Under the pieces are notes generated by a model. It was not told the DNA's origin. It was given only the letters and a program-made list of their open reading frames with translations, and did not search any database. DNA of 64,000 nucleotides from Bog-473 sp963770645 (lineage in GTDB: Bacteria; Actinomycetota; Acidimicrobiia; Acidimicrobiales; RAAP-2), in NCBI GenBank assembly GCA_963770645.1, contig CAVYQL010000003.1, positions 372,001-436,000 of the forward strand, read 5' to 3'. Every line of letters begins with the position of its first letter. The first letter of the stretch is position 1. A program made the translations under genes and the position numbers. Of this stretch, positions 17,640-25,825 are shown piece by piece.

Positions 17640-17807
17640 GTGCCAGATGCACAGACATACCAAACACAGCGCGTTTGCCCCTACTGCGGTTGGGCCGGGA
17701 CTGCCGAGCGCACAGTCTGCGAGCAATGCGGACAACTGGCAGTTCTCAGGACCACTCGCACCATCGAAGGGCGAGGTACAGCCGTGCCTACTCGCCGCCC
17801 TTCGTAA
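17640..17807 (+). CDS. Zinc-ribbon miniprotein, unknown function
   Basis: A 55-residue protein with a classic zinc ribbon: CPYCGWAG at 13-20 and CEQCG at 27-31, giving Cys13-x2-Cys16 and Cys27-x2-Cys30 for one zinc. The start at GTG 17640 is preceded by AAGGAG (17626-17631) with eight bases spacing. A longer version from ATG 17490 (105 residues), behind the tandem GGAGG array, is also possible; its extra segment is a DMSSGCEDMSGGC-type repeat translated from the IS-like DNA, so I prefer the short form. It lies 48 bases upstream of the secreted G1 peptidase. Partner unknown; a regulatory or nucleic-acid-binding role is a guess. Confidence 0.6.
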   Translation: MPDAQTYQTQRVCPYCGWAGTAERTVCEQCGQLAVLRTTRTIEGRGTAVPTRRPS

Positions 17808-17855
17808 GCTCGGCCAGCCGGTGCTTGCCTTCAGTAGGCCAAAGCAGAGGGTCTC

Positions 17856-19763
17856 ATGCGCGTGACACATGCCCGCATCCTGTCGCTGGGAACGATCTTG
17901 CTGGTCGGCCTAAACCTTCTCAACCTTCCATCAGCCTCAGCTGCTCAAAGCGGCAAGTCCGTCAGTCAGCATGCAGACTCTCATTGGGCGAAATGGGGGC
18001 ACGGCACAACCCTTTCGGGCTCGCAAGCGCACACCGCACCCGCCCATTGGCTCACTCCGCCCGAACATCATGTGCTCGGTGGCACATACGCCGCCGAATC
18101 GAGCAACTGGTCTGGGCAGCTGGCGACCGGATCACCGTTCAGCGCTGTCGCAGGGAATTGGGTCGTGCCGACAGTGCAGCCCACGTCAGCCCTCGAGGCG
18201 TCCGGCACCTGGATCGGGGTCGATGGAGGCCCAGGCTCTCCGGCTTCGATTCTCCAGACCGGAACCGGCCAGGAAACGCAAAACGGGTCTACCGTTTACT
18301 ACGCGTGGTACGAGGTCTACCCCAGCCCCGCTGTCGTGCTCGGCCTGGTGTCACCCGGCGATCAGATGGAGGCTTCGATAGCGCAAAGCTCCGGAACGAT
18401 CTGGACACTCTCCGTCAACGACATCACCTCTGGCAACAGTGCCTCGGGCCAGCTCACCTACACCGGCCCCGGCGATTCGGCCGAATGGATCGAGGAACTT
18501 CCCACAGCTGAGAGTCCTCCTCAGCCGTATCTCGCCAACTTCGGATCGGCTCAGTTCACCGAGGCAAGCCTGACGGCGGCTGACCCCAACTCCGCATTCA
18601 TCACCCCGATAGACATGGTGGACAGCGACGGAAATGTCATCGCTCAAACGGGCAACCTCGCGAACGGGTCCTTCACCATTACCTACGTGCCGGAACCCAC
18701 AACCACCACGGTCGCGGCAAGTCCCTCGGCTTCGTCTTTCGGGTCCTCCGTGACCTACTCGGCGACCGTCAGCTCGCCTGGCCCCGCTCCCACGGGGACG
18801 GTTCTCTTCAGCGACGGTTCGACGACTTTGTGTACAGCTTTTCTTTCCGGCGGCAGTGGCACGTGCAACGCGACGGATACCCCGCAGGGCACTGACGTCG
18901 TCCAAGCGCGGTACTCGGGTGACGCGAACTCGGCGAGTTCCGGCGGGACAACGGAGTTGAGTGTCGGCGCCCCGGGGCCGCACGGCTATTGGCTAGTCGG
19001 GTCCGACGGGGGGATTTTCACGTTCGGATCGGCACAGTTCTACGGATCCACTGGCAGCCTTCATTTGCAACGCCCAGTGGTCGGGATCACTCCGACGAGC
19101 AACAGGGGCGGGTACTGGCTTGACGCGTCAGACGGTGGCATTTTCGCCTTCGGCAACGCCGGGTTCTACGGATCCATCCCGGGACTGGGGCTCAATCCGG
19201 CGGGATCCGGACTGCCGCACAGCCTCGACGCTCCCATTGTCGCGATGGTGCCGTCCACCGACGGCAACGGCTACTTCATGGTGGCGTCAGACGGCGGGGT
19301 CTTTGCGTTTGGCGACGCGCGGTTTGCCGGTAGCTGTCCTGGGATCGGGGGGTGTTCTGGAGCGGCCGTGGCCGTGATGCCTGATGCCAGCGGGAACGGA
19401 TACTGGCTGGTGACGCAGACCGGTCACGTCTACACCTTCGGTGACGCCCCGTACTACGGCGCGCCCGGGCCGCAAAGCGTGCCGGTGACGTCCGCCGTTC
19501 GCACTCCCGATGGTCAGGGATACTGGATCCTGTTCTCCAACGGAGCGATCGCCAACTTCGGCGACGCCAGACAATTCGGCAGCCCGGCAGGCCAGATGGG
19601 CGGGCTCGCCCCGGCGACAGCCATCTTTACGACGGCCGACGGGGCTGGCTATTGGGTCGCGGCGGCCAACGGCGCAGTGGCATCGTACGGAGACGCACCG
19701 AACGACGGCTCCATGCTCGGCACCCGGCTCAACGGCTCCGTCATTGCGGCAACCGGGTGGTAG
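17856..19763 (+). CDS. Secreted G1 (eqolisin) glutamic peptidase with C-terminal six-repeat module
   Basis: A 635-residue secreted protein. Residues 1-30 are a Sec signal peptide ending ASA-A. The peptidase domain (about 78-278) aligns with scytalidoglutamic peptidase: SSNWSG, then the catalytic Gln134 in ILQTG and catalytic Glu214 in AEWIEELP. Eqolisins cut proteins at acid pH without metal or serine. An Ig-like domain follows (about 281-370), then six divergent repeats of about 42 residues beginning GYW (376-634) with the pattern DGGIF-FG-A-F-GS. The same module ends the S53 peptidase at 28.5 kb. ATG 17856 has AGAGG five bases upstream. Confident on family; substrate unknown. Confidence 0.88.
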   Translation: MRVTHARILSLGTILLVGLNLLNLPSASAAQSGKSVSQHADSHWAKWGHGTTLSGSQAHTAPAHWLTPPEHHVLGGTYAAESSNWSGQLATGSPFSAVAGNWVVPTVQPTSALEASGTWIGVDGGPGSPASILQTGTGQETQNGSTVYYAWYEVYPSPAVVLGLVSPGDQMEASIAQSSGTIWTLSVNDITSGNSASGQLTYTGPGDSAEWIEELPTAESPPQPYLANFGSAQFTEASLTAADPNSAFITPIDMVDSDGNVIAQTGNLANGSFTITYVPEPTTTTVAASPSASSFGSSVTYSATVSSPGPAPTGTVLFSDGSTTLCTAFLSGGSGTCNATDTPQGTDVVQARYSGDANSASSGGTTELSVGAPGPHGYWLVGSDGGIFTFGSAQFYGSTGSLHLQRPVVGITPTSNRGGYWLDASDGGIFAFGNAGFYGSIPGLGLNPAGSGLPHSLDAPIVAMVPSTDGNGYFMVASDGGVFAFGDARFAGSCPGIGGCSGAAVAVMPDASGNGYWLVTQTGHVYTFGDAPYYGAPGPQSVPVTSAVRTPDGQGYWILFSNGAIANFGDARQFGSPAGQMGGLAPATAIFTTADGAGYWVAAANGAVASYGDAPNDGSMLGTRLNGSVIAATGW

Positions 19764-19765
19764 GT

Positions 19766-19794
19766 GGGTAGTCGCCCAGAGTTCGGCGACGCCC
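19766..19794 (+). terminator. Candidate terminator after the G1 peptidase
   Basis: GGG (19766-19768) and GTCGCC (19771-19776) pair with GGCGAC (19785-19790) and CCC (19792-19794), with small bulges and an eight-base loop. It lies three bases beyond the G1 stop codon. No T-run follows. Confidence 0.4.
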
Positions 19795-20252
19795 GACTGA
19801 CTCAAGCGATTCGATTGGCTTCGTGACCGGTCTCAGTATCGCCCGGCAATGGGGCTTCGCACCTCGGAAGCCCCTCAGATTTGCCATTCGGAGCCGCCAC
19901 CGCCGCCGCTGTCCCGCTCCGCGGGAGTTGTACGGCGGGAGATAACCCTCGGGGAGCGTTGTTGTTCGATTGTTGACTTTCCTCGCAGCGCCGGAGTCCG
20001 GTGACGTCGTGAGGGGCGGCACCTTCCCTCACGCGTCGGGCCTGGTTCGGCGACCAGCACCCGCGATGGGCAGCCACCGAGCCGTTGAACTGGGCCATTG
20101 TGGATTGTTCGTCGGAGAGCGCCACACGCTATTCGACGTCACCGCTGAACACGGAGCGGCACGTCCCGACGATCTGCTCGTTGCAGCACCCGGCCACGAC
20201 CCCGAAATCACCCGGACTTGACGCCACGGTGTGCGGATATTGTCAACGCATT
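19795..20252. other. Non-coding gap between G1 peptidase and small membrane protein
   Basis: About 460 bases with lower coding signal than the rest of the window. I see a 7-bp stem (GTGAGGG/CCCTCAC, 20009-20015 with 20026-20032) and a TTGACG box at 20218-20223 that could be a -35 element for the downstream small gene, without a well-spaced -10. No gene is supported. Confidence 0.4.
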
Positions 20253-20435
20253 GTGAACCGGACGTTCGAGATCCATGCCTGGCTCCTCGCCGCGCTTCTC
20301 GTCGGGGTGCTGGGCATGACGGCGTTGCTCCTCTTTATGGTCCATGTTCACGCGGGCGACCTGTCCTATATCGCCCACACGCATCGGCCGATCATCGTCG
20401 TGCCCACGGGTGCCCCGCCGGTGGTGTCGACCTAG
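20253..20435 (+). CDS. Small single-pass membrane protein, unknown
   Basis: Sixty residues from GTG 20253. Residues 8-31 form one strongly hydrophobic helix (AWLLAALLVGVLGMTALLLF), followed by a short His-containing outer segment ending in Pro and Val. No family is recognised. The reading frame extends upstream to 20085, but that part has no hydrophobic or conserved features. The gene is convergent with the BFN gene. A real small protein is plausible but unproven. Confidence 0.4.
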   Translation: MNRTFEIHAWLLAALLVGVLGMTALLLFMVHVHAGDLSYIAHTHRPIIVVPTGAPPVVST

Positions 20436-20519
20436 GGCCTCGGACGGCGAGGCTCATCGCGTGGCCACGTGCCTGCCTTGCCTTTCAGTGCGGCGAGGAT
20501 GGCTCGCCTGCGAGAAGCG

Positions 20520-21068
20520 TCAGGTGACCTGTTCCACCGGAAGCACATCGCCGAGCTGCTCGAGCAGCCGCTCGTCGACGAGGATCGGCGACGGCACCGG
20601 CATACGCAGCGCAAGCACGATGCCGTCGGAGGGCCGGCAGTCGACCCGCTCACGCCCGCCGGGCGTCATGAGGTCGAGTTCCGCCATGAGGTTGCCCTCC
20701 TCCCGCCCGACCAACCGCACTGCGATCACGTCGATGCGCGCGCGCTGCAACACGTCCATGAACAGTTCGTGCGTCATCGGCCGACGCCCGCTGATGCCGC
20801 GCAGGGCCTGTGCCATCGCGACGCCTTCGGGAAGTCCCACTGGGAAGACGAGCTCACGCATCGGTGGCTCGCTCTCGACCAGGGTGACGCTTGGGTACTG
20901 GGAGGGCAGATCGAGCGACACGTTGTCGACGTCCATGACCCGGAAGGTCGCGGCGGGGGTGGGGGGCGGGGCTGGCATTGGCTCCGGGCTGGCCGGTGAC
21001 TGGCCCGGCTCGCCCGGCTCGTCGGAGTTCCCCGGTTCGTCCGTCACGCCGGGCTGCACGTCGGTCAT
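20520..21068 (-). CDS. Bifunctional nuclease (BFN, DUF151) domain protein
   Basis: A 182-residue protein. The first 40 residues are a Pro/Glu-rich disordered leader. The BFN domain (about 43-172) has LVFPVGLPEGVAMAQAL, RPMTHELFMDVL and VDCRPSDGIVLALRMPVPI-type sequence (here ending PVPSPILVDE), typical of actinobacterial DUF151. Relatives have been linked to RNase/DNase activity and, in other bacteria, to stress responses. Its ATG overlaps the rodA stop in ATGA (21065-21068), so it is translated with the elongation SEDS protein. Confidence 0.85.
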   Translation of the reverse strand: MTDVQPGVTDEPGNSDEPGEPGQSPASPEPMPAPPPTPAATFRVMDVDNVSLDLPSQYPSVTLVESEPPMRELVFPVGLPEGVAMAQALRGISGRRPMTHELFMDVLQRARIDVIAVRLVGREEGNLMAELDLMTPGGRERVDCRPSDGIVLALRMPVPSPILVDERLLEQLGDVLPVEQVT

Positions 21069-22216
21069 CGCAACCGTCGGCGGGCGCCCACGCTGAGGGC
21101 GAGCCCCACCGCAGCGAAGAACACCAGCACGGCCGTGCCCCCGTAGCTGACAAACGGGAGGGGAATCCCGGTGATGGGCATGATGCCCATGGTCATCCCG
21201 GCGTTTTGAAACACGCTGAAGGAGATGAAGGCGAACAAGCCGGCGCAGACCAGACGGCCGAAGATGTCGCGAGCGACGACCGCAGCATGGAGCACCCGCC
21301 AGGCGATGACGCCGAGGAGGGCCAACAGCCCCACCGAACCCACGAAGCCCAGCTGCTCGCCCACAGCGGTGAAGATGAAGTCCGTCTGCTGTTCAGGGAC
21401 GTAGCCCAGGTTCGTCTGGGCACCATGGCCAATTCCCGAACCGAACACGCCGCCCGATCCGATGGCGTTCTTCGCCTGTTGCCCGTTGTAGATCGCCTCT
21501 TGCACATACGGGTTCGTGCTCTTTGCATTCGGGTTCAAGAAGGTCGTGAGTCGGGCGATCTGGTAGTGGTGCAGCAATCCACCCTCGACCGACACGAAGG
21601 CGACCAGTGCGACGCCAATGAGGAGGAAGACCAAGATCCGGACCGGTAATCCCGCAACGGCCAGCAGGACCAGCAGGACGATCACCATGATCATGGCCGT
21701 GCCGAGGTCCGGCTGGAGCAGGACCAGGCCGATCGGGATGCCGGCCATGATGACGAGCCGGAACACGTCGCGCCAGGCCAGGCCCTCTTCGTCACGGCGC
21801 GCGCAGTAGGCGGCCACCGCCAGGATCAAGGCCAAGACCGCGAACTCCGACGGTTGGAGCTGCAACGGGCCCAGGCTGAACCAGCGAGCTGCGCCCTGAG
21901 CACTGCTGCCGACCACGAAGACCCCCAGCAGCGCGAGGACGATCAGCCAGTAGAGCGCGTTGGCCAGCGGCTCGAGCCGCCGATAGTCGATCAGCGCGAC
22001 GACCACCATCGTGATGATGCCGAGCACCACGAAGAGGCCCTGCTTCTTGAGGAACGTCTTGGGATCGTCGCCTTGGGCCAGCAACGGACCCCGCGTCGCC
22101 GTGTAGACCATGACCAGCCCGACCGCGGAGACCAGCAACGTGGCGATGACCAGGATGTAGTCGAAAGGGGGCACACTGCGCCTGGCGGCAACATGTGTTC
22201 GGTCCAAGATGGTCAT
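21065..22216 (-). CDS. rodA: Rod-shape SEDS glycosyltransferase
   Basis: A 383-residue lipid II polymerase of the elongation machinery. Ten or so helices run through the protein. SEDS motifs are AARWFSLGPLQLQPSEFAVL, LLQPDLGTAMIM, a large loop with GSGGVFGSGIGHGAQTNLGYVPEQQTDF, and ITGIPLPFVSYGGTAVL near the end. The loop GxGxG...PEQQTDFIF is the RodA/FtsW consensus; the overall sequence favours RodA. I start at ATG 22216. The gap to the divergent MscS gene is only 29 bases. No PBP2 gene adjoins. Confidence 0.9.
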   Translation of the reverse strand: MTILDRTHVAARRSVPPFDYILVIATLLVSAVGLVMVYTATRGPLLAQGDDPKTFLKKQGLFVVLGIITMVVVALIDYRRLEPLANALYWLIVLALLGVFVVGSSAQGAARWFSLGPLQLQPSEFAVLALILAVAAYCARRDEEGLAWRDVFRLVIMAGIPIGLVLLQPDLGTAMIMVIVLLVLLAVAGLPVRILVFLLIGVALVAFVSVEGGLLHHYQIARLTTFLNPNAKSTNPYVQEAIYNGQQAKNAIGSGGVFGSGIGHGAQTNLGYVPEQQTDFIFTAVGEQLGFVGSVGLLALLGVIAWRVLHAAVVARDIFGRLVCAGLFAFISFSVFQNAGMTMGIMPITGIPLPFVSYGGTAVLVFFAAVGLALSVGARRRLR

Positions 22217-22245
22217 AACGCTGATTCGGGGACACAATATCGGCC

Positions 22246-23241
22246 GTGACCTCACCCCCCCTGGCGCCGACCCACGCCCTGGTAGGCACCACGCGCTGGC
22301 TCGAAGCAGCGAGCACCAGCTCAGCCAACCAGGCCAATCAGGTGGACCAGGGCGGTGGCTGGCTCTACCACCTGCTCACCAAATTGGGCGTCAGCCCCGA
22401 CACTGCGTCGACGGTCACCGACCTGATCATCAGGCCGCTGAGCATCCTCCTCGTCGTCGTCATTGCGCTGATCGTCGCCCGTCTCGGGTCCCGGGTGATT
22501 CGACGCGTGCTCGAACGCGTGGCCAACCAGGCCACCAGCCGCTCCGGGTCGCAGCGGGCCGGGGCGCGCGTAACCACGATGTCGGGTGTCATGGCCAACG
22601 TCTGGCGGTTCTTCGTCTTCGTCGTCGCCGGCGCCATCGTGCTCGGCCTGCTCGGCATCAACCTGACACCGCTGCTGGCCAGCGCGACCATCATCGGAGC
22701 CACACTGGGATTTGGGGCGCAGCAGATCGTGCGCGACTACTTCTCCGGTGTCCTCATGACCATGGAGGATCAGTACAACGTCGGCGATTCCATCCTGGTC
22801 GCTGGGATGATCGGGGTGGTCGAGGACGTGACGATGCGCCTGACTCGCTTCCGCGGGGTCGATGGCACCATCTATACCGTGCCCAACGGCGACATCCGCC
22901 TCGTCGGCAACCTCTCGCGTGGTTGGGCGCGCGCGGTGGTGGACTTGACGCTGCCAGGTGCGACAGCGGCGGACCTCGATGCGGTGCGACGCGTCATCGA
23001 GGAAGCGGCGCACCGCGTGGCGACGGACCCGCAGTTCGCGGCACACTCCACCGAGCCACCCAAGCTGGTGGGCCTCCTCGGCGCCGACTCGTCGACGATC
23101 ACCGTGCGCGTGATGCTGCTGACAACTCCATCGCAGCGCGATGCATTGACGAGCGCCTTGCGTGAGGAGGCGATCTCGGCGCTGGCCAAGGCCGAGCTGT
23201 GGCCGGTCGACGTGGCGCCGCCCGCCGCGCCCGCGCGCTGA
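22246..23241 (+). CDS. Small-conductance mechanosensitive channel (MscS family)
   Basis: A 331-residue channel that releases solutes on hypo-osmotic shock. Membrane helices lie at about 65-85, 115-135 and the pore helix at 140-170 (LLASATIIGATLGFGAQQIVRDYFSG). The beta domain follows with GDSILVAGMIGVVEDVTMRLTR and VPNGDI, the MscS hallmark. A C-terminal alpha-beta domain completes it. Start is GTG 22246. The stop codon TGA is directly followed by the TCA of the convergent aroE stop, so both genes end in the hexamer TGATCA. Confidence 0.9.
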   Translation: MTSPPLAPTHALVGTTRWLEAASTSSANQANQVDQGGGWLYHLLTKLGVSPDTASTVTDLIIRPLSILLVVVIALIVARLGSRVIRRVLERVANQATSRSGSQRAGARVTTMSGVMANVWRFFVFVVAGAIVLGLLGINLTPLLASATIIGATLGFGAQQIVRDYFSGVLMTMEDQYNVGDSILVAGMIGVVEDVTMRLTRFRGVDGTIYTVPNGDIRLVGNLSRGWARAVVDLTLPGATAADLDAVRRVIEEAAHRVATDPQFAAHSTEPPKLVGLLGADSSTITVRVMLLTTPSQRDALTSALREEAISALAKAELWPVDVAPPAAPAR

Positions 23242-24168
23242 TCAGCTCGGGGGACTCGCCGCGGCCGCCGCCTCCCACATGGCCTCGAGCGGGGGCTGCT
23301 CTCGGGTCCAGAGGGCGAGCTGGGCAGCCGCCTGGTGGACCAGCATGCCGAGGCCGTCGAGGGTGGTCGCTCCCGCGTCCGCCGCGAGCACCAGCCATGG
23401 CGTCGGCCTGGGGGCGTAGACCAGGTCGACGGCGAGCTGACCCTGCCGCAGCTGGCCGGGCGCCACGAGCCACTCCTCCGGCCCGGCCCTCGCCGAGGTG
23501 CCCGTTCCGGCCATGCCGAGCGGCGTGGCATTCACCACCAGGTCCGCGGCGGCTACAGCCCGCTCTCTCCCCCGCGGGTCGTCTGCCGCCACCACCGAGC
23601 CCGCGTCGCCGGCCAGCGCGGCCGTGGAGCGGGCCCGCTCCGGTGTCCGGTTCAGCACGGTGACGCCCGAGGCGCCGTGTTCGACCAACGCCAGCACGAC
23701 CGCGCGTGCGGCGCCGCCGGCACCCACCACGAGACAGGTTCGGCCGGCGGGATCGAAGCCAGCGCCCCGCGCGAGCGAGGCAACGAACCCCTCCCCGTCC
23801 GTGTTGACGCCCCGCAGCGGGCCGCCGGTGTTGATGACGCAGTTCACCGCGTCGAGGCGGCGTGCCTGCTCGCTGAGCTCGTCCACGGACGCGGCGACGG
23901 CCGCCTTGTGCGGCATGGTGACTGAGAGCCCCGTGACCTCACATCGGCGCACCTCCTCGAGCGCGGATGGCGCGGCGCCGGACGCCACTTCAAAGGCGAA
24001 GGACTGCCAGGACGCACCGAGGCCGAGTGCAGCGAAGGCAGCGTTGTGCAAGACGGGCGAGAGCGAGTGGGCGACCGGGCTTCCGATCACCCCGACGATG
24101 GTCGCACCCGGGCCGAGCAGACGCCGGGCCTCCTCCATTGTCCGGGGCTCGAGCACGGGCGCTGCCAT
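23242..24168 (-). CDS. aroE: Shikimate dehydrogenase
   Basis: Reduces 3-dehydroshikimate with NADPH in the aromatic amino acid pathway. The 308-residue protein has the substrate motif GSPVAHSLSPVLHN, the catalytic Lys in SVTMPHKAAVA, VNTDGEGF, and the Rossmann motif VVGAGGAARAVVLAL. I chose ATG 24168, one base past the mltG stop; GTG 24183 would overlap mltG. It ends the long leftward block that starts upstream of rarA, matching the mltG-aroE order in mycobacteria. Confidence 0.93.
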   Translation of the reverse strand: MAAPVLEPRTMEEARRLLGPGATIVGVIGSPVAHSLSPVLHNAAFAALGLGASWQSFAFEVASGAAPSALEEVRRCEVTGLSVTMPHKAAVAASVDELSEQARRLDAVNCVINTGGPLRGVNTDGEGFVASLARGAGFDPAGRTCLVVGAGGAARAVVLALVEHGASGVTVLNRTPERARSTAALAGDAGSVVAADDPRGRERAVAAADLVVNATPLGMAGTGTSARAGPEEWLVAPGQLRQGQLAVDLVYAPRPTPWLVLAADAGATTLDGLGMLVHQAAAQLALWTREQPPLEAMWEAAAAASPPS

Positions 24169-24169
24169 G

Positions 24170-25367
24170 TCAGGGAAGACCACGCGACTTGCCGAGCGCC
24201 TCGTTGGCCAACTGCTGCGCGTAGGTGTCGGAGAAGGCCATGACGCCGTTCTTCTGCACGAGAACGAAGTACAGCCAGGCCCCGGCGGGTGGGTGGAGGG
24301 CCGCGTCCATGGCGTCCTTCGAGGGCATACAGATCGGGGTCGGGGTCAGGCCGTTGTTCAGGTACGTGTTGTAGGGCGTCTGCAGCTGGAGATCTTTTTG
24401 CGTCACCGTCCCCCCGTCTTGGCCGAGGGAGTACAGGACCGTCGAGTCCATTTGCAGGGGGATGCCCTGCGCAAGGCGGTTGTAGATGACCCGGGCCACG
24501 TCGGGCATGTTGACCGGGATGTACCCCTCCTTCTCGACGATGGAGGCGGCGGTGATCAGCTGGTACGGCGTGAGGCCGAACGCCGAAGCCGCCGCCGTCG
24601 TCAACCCCTCCGCCTGCGCGTCCTGGTCGAAGCGCTGCACCATGTCGGCGACGATGGTGGCGTCGCTCTCGCCCGGGAGGATCAAGTACTGGCCCGTGCC
24701 CAGCATGCCCTCGAGGTCGTTGGAACCCGCCGGTGAGAAGACGGAGTGCACTGCGCCGCTCGCCGCGGCCTTCTCGAATCCGCCCTCGTCGTGGCCCGGG
24801 ACGCTGTCGACCTGGGCCGCGACCTCGGAAAGGGTCAAGCCGGGTCGCACGTCCACGGGGTAGATGTTCGGCCCCGCAGCCAGGAGGGAGCGCACCTCGG
24901 AGAAGGTCTGGTTCTCGTGCAGGGCGTAGCTGCCGGGGAGCACGGTCGGCGAGCCGTGCAGCACGTCGAAGACGCGGAAGGCAAACGAGCTCCCGATGAC
25001 GTGTTCGGCGTTGAGGGAGTCAATGACCGCGCTCGTCGACTCCCCTTGGTTCACCGTCACGACGACCTGGGGCCCCTCGGGGCCGAGCGCGTGCGACTCG
25101 AGCTCGAACCACAGCACGAAGGCCAAGACGAGCACGACCAGGCCACCCCGCGACGCCGGTCAGGATTCGGCGTCGCCGACGGCGCTGGGCCGAGCGGGCC
25201 GCGTGCCGGGCGGACCGGGTCTCCTCGGGGCCGCCGTTGGGTCCCGCCGCGTCGGCAGACCCGGCTTCGGGCTCGGGTTCGGGTTCGGGGCGCGGCCACG
25301 AGAACTCCTCCTCCTGGTCGTCGTGCCCCGACACGCTCGGGTCGTCGGGTCCCTCGGTCCCGCTCAT
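24170..25367 (-). CDS. mltG: Endolytic transglycosylase MltG, coding frame interrupted
   Basis: MltG cuts nascent glycan strands at the membrane and so sets their length. The catalytic YceG domain has LTPYQLITAASIVEKEGY with the catalytic Glu, ARVIYNRLAQGIPLQMDSTVLY, and late NTYLNNGLTPTPICMPS. The natural start is ATG 25367 in an ATGA overlap with ruvX. That frame encodes a Pro/Glu-rich cytoplasmic leader and a basic stop-transfer segment, then leaves the MltG frame near 25139-25150, just before the membrane helix. Removing one base there joins the frames into a normal protein of about 398 residues. Because the gene is otherwise intact, I suspect a sequence error more than a true pseudogene. 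Confidence 0.85.
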
Positions 25368-25825
25368 CGGGCGTCCAGCCAGGCCTGCAGCAGGACCATC
25401 GCGGCCGCGCTGTCGACCACCTTGCGCGCCGCCTTGCCGGTCCGGCCCGCCGTACGCATGGCGCGCTCCGCCTCCACGGTCGTGAAGCGCTCGTCGGCCG
25501 TCTCCACCGCAACGCCGTCGGGCTCGAGCAGCGAGCGCAGCGCAGCCACCTCCTCGAGGGCAGCTTTTGCCGCCGGGCCCGCCTGCCCCGAGAGGCTGAG
25601 GGGCAAGCCGACGACAACCGTCGACGCCTCGACCTCGCGCACGACGTCGACCACGACACGGTGGTCCCGCGCCCGGTCGCCGGTGCGCGCAATCGTTCCC
25701 CAGGGGCTGGCGATGGTGCGGCCCGTGTCGCTGAAGGCCACCCCGATCCGCCTGGCACCCAAGTCCAGCGCGGCCACCCGGCCCGCGGTCCGCGCGCGCT
25801 CGACGCCCGCTTCTGGCGCGCTCAC
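25364..25825 (-). CDS. ruvX: Putative pre-16S rRNA nuclease YqgF/RuvX
   Basis: A 153-residue RNase-H-fold protein. The first acidic residue is in ALDLGARRIGVAFSD, and VVGLPLSLSGQ, ETADERFTTVEAE and DSAAAMVLLQ follow in family order. The family is tied to maturation of the 16S rRNA 5' end. It starts at GTG 25825 in a GTGA overlap with alaS and ends in an ATGA overlap with mltG, so alaS-ruvX-mltG are tightly coupled. Confidence 0.92.
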   Translation of the reverse strand: MSAPEAGVERARTAGRVAALDLGARRIGVAFSDTGRTIASPWGTIARTGDRARDHRVVVDVVREVEASTVVVGLPLSLSGQAGPAAKAALEEVAALRSLLEPDGVAVETADERFTTVEAERAMRTAGRTGKAARKVVDSAAAMVLLQAWLDAR

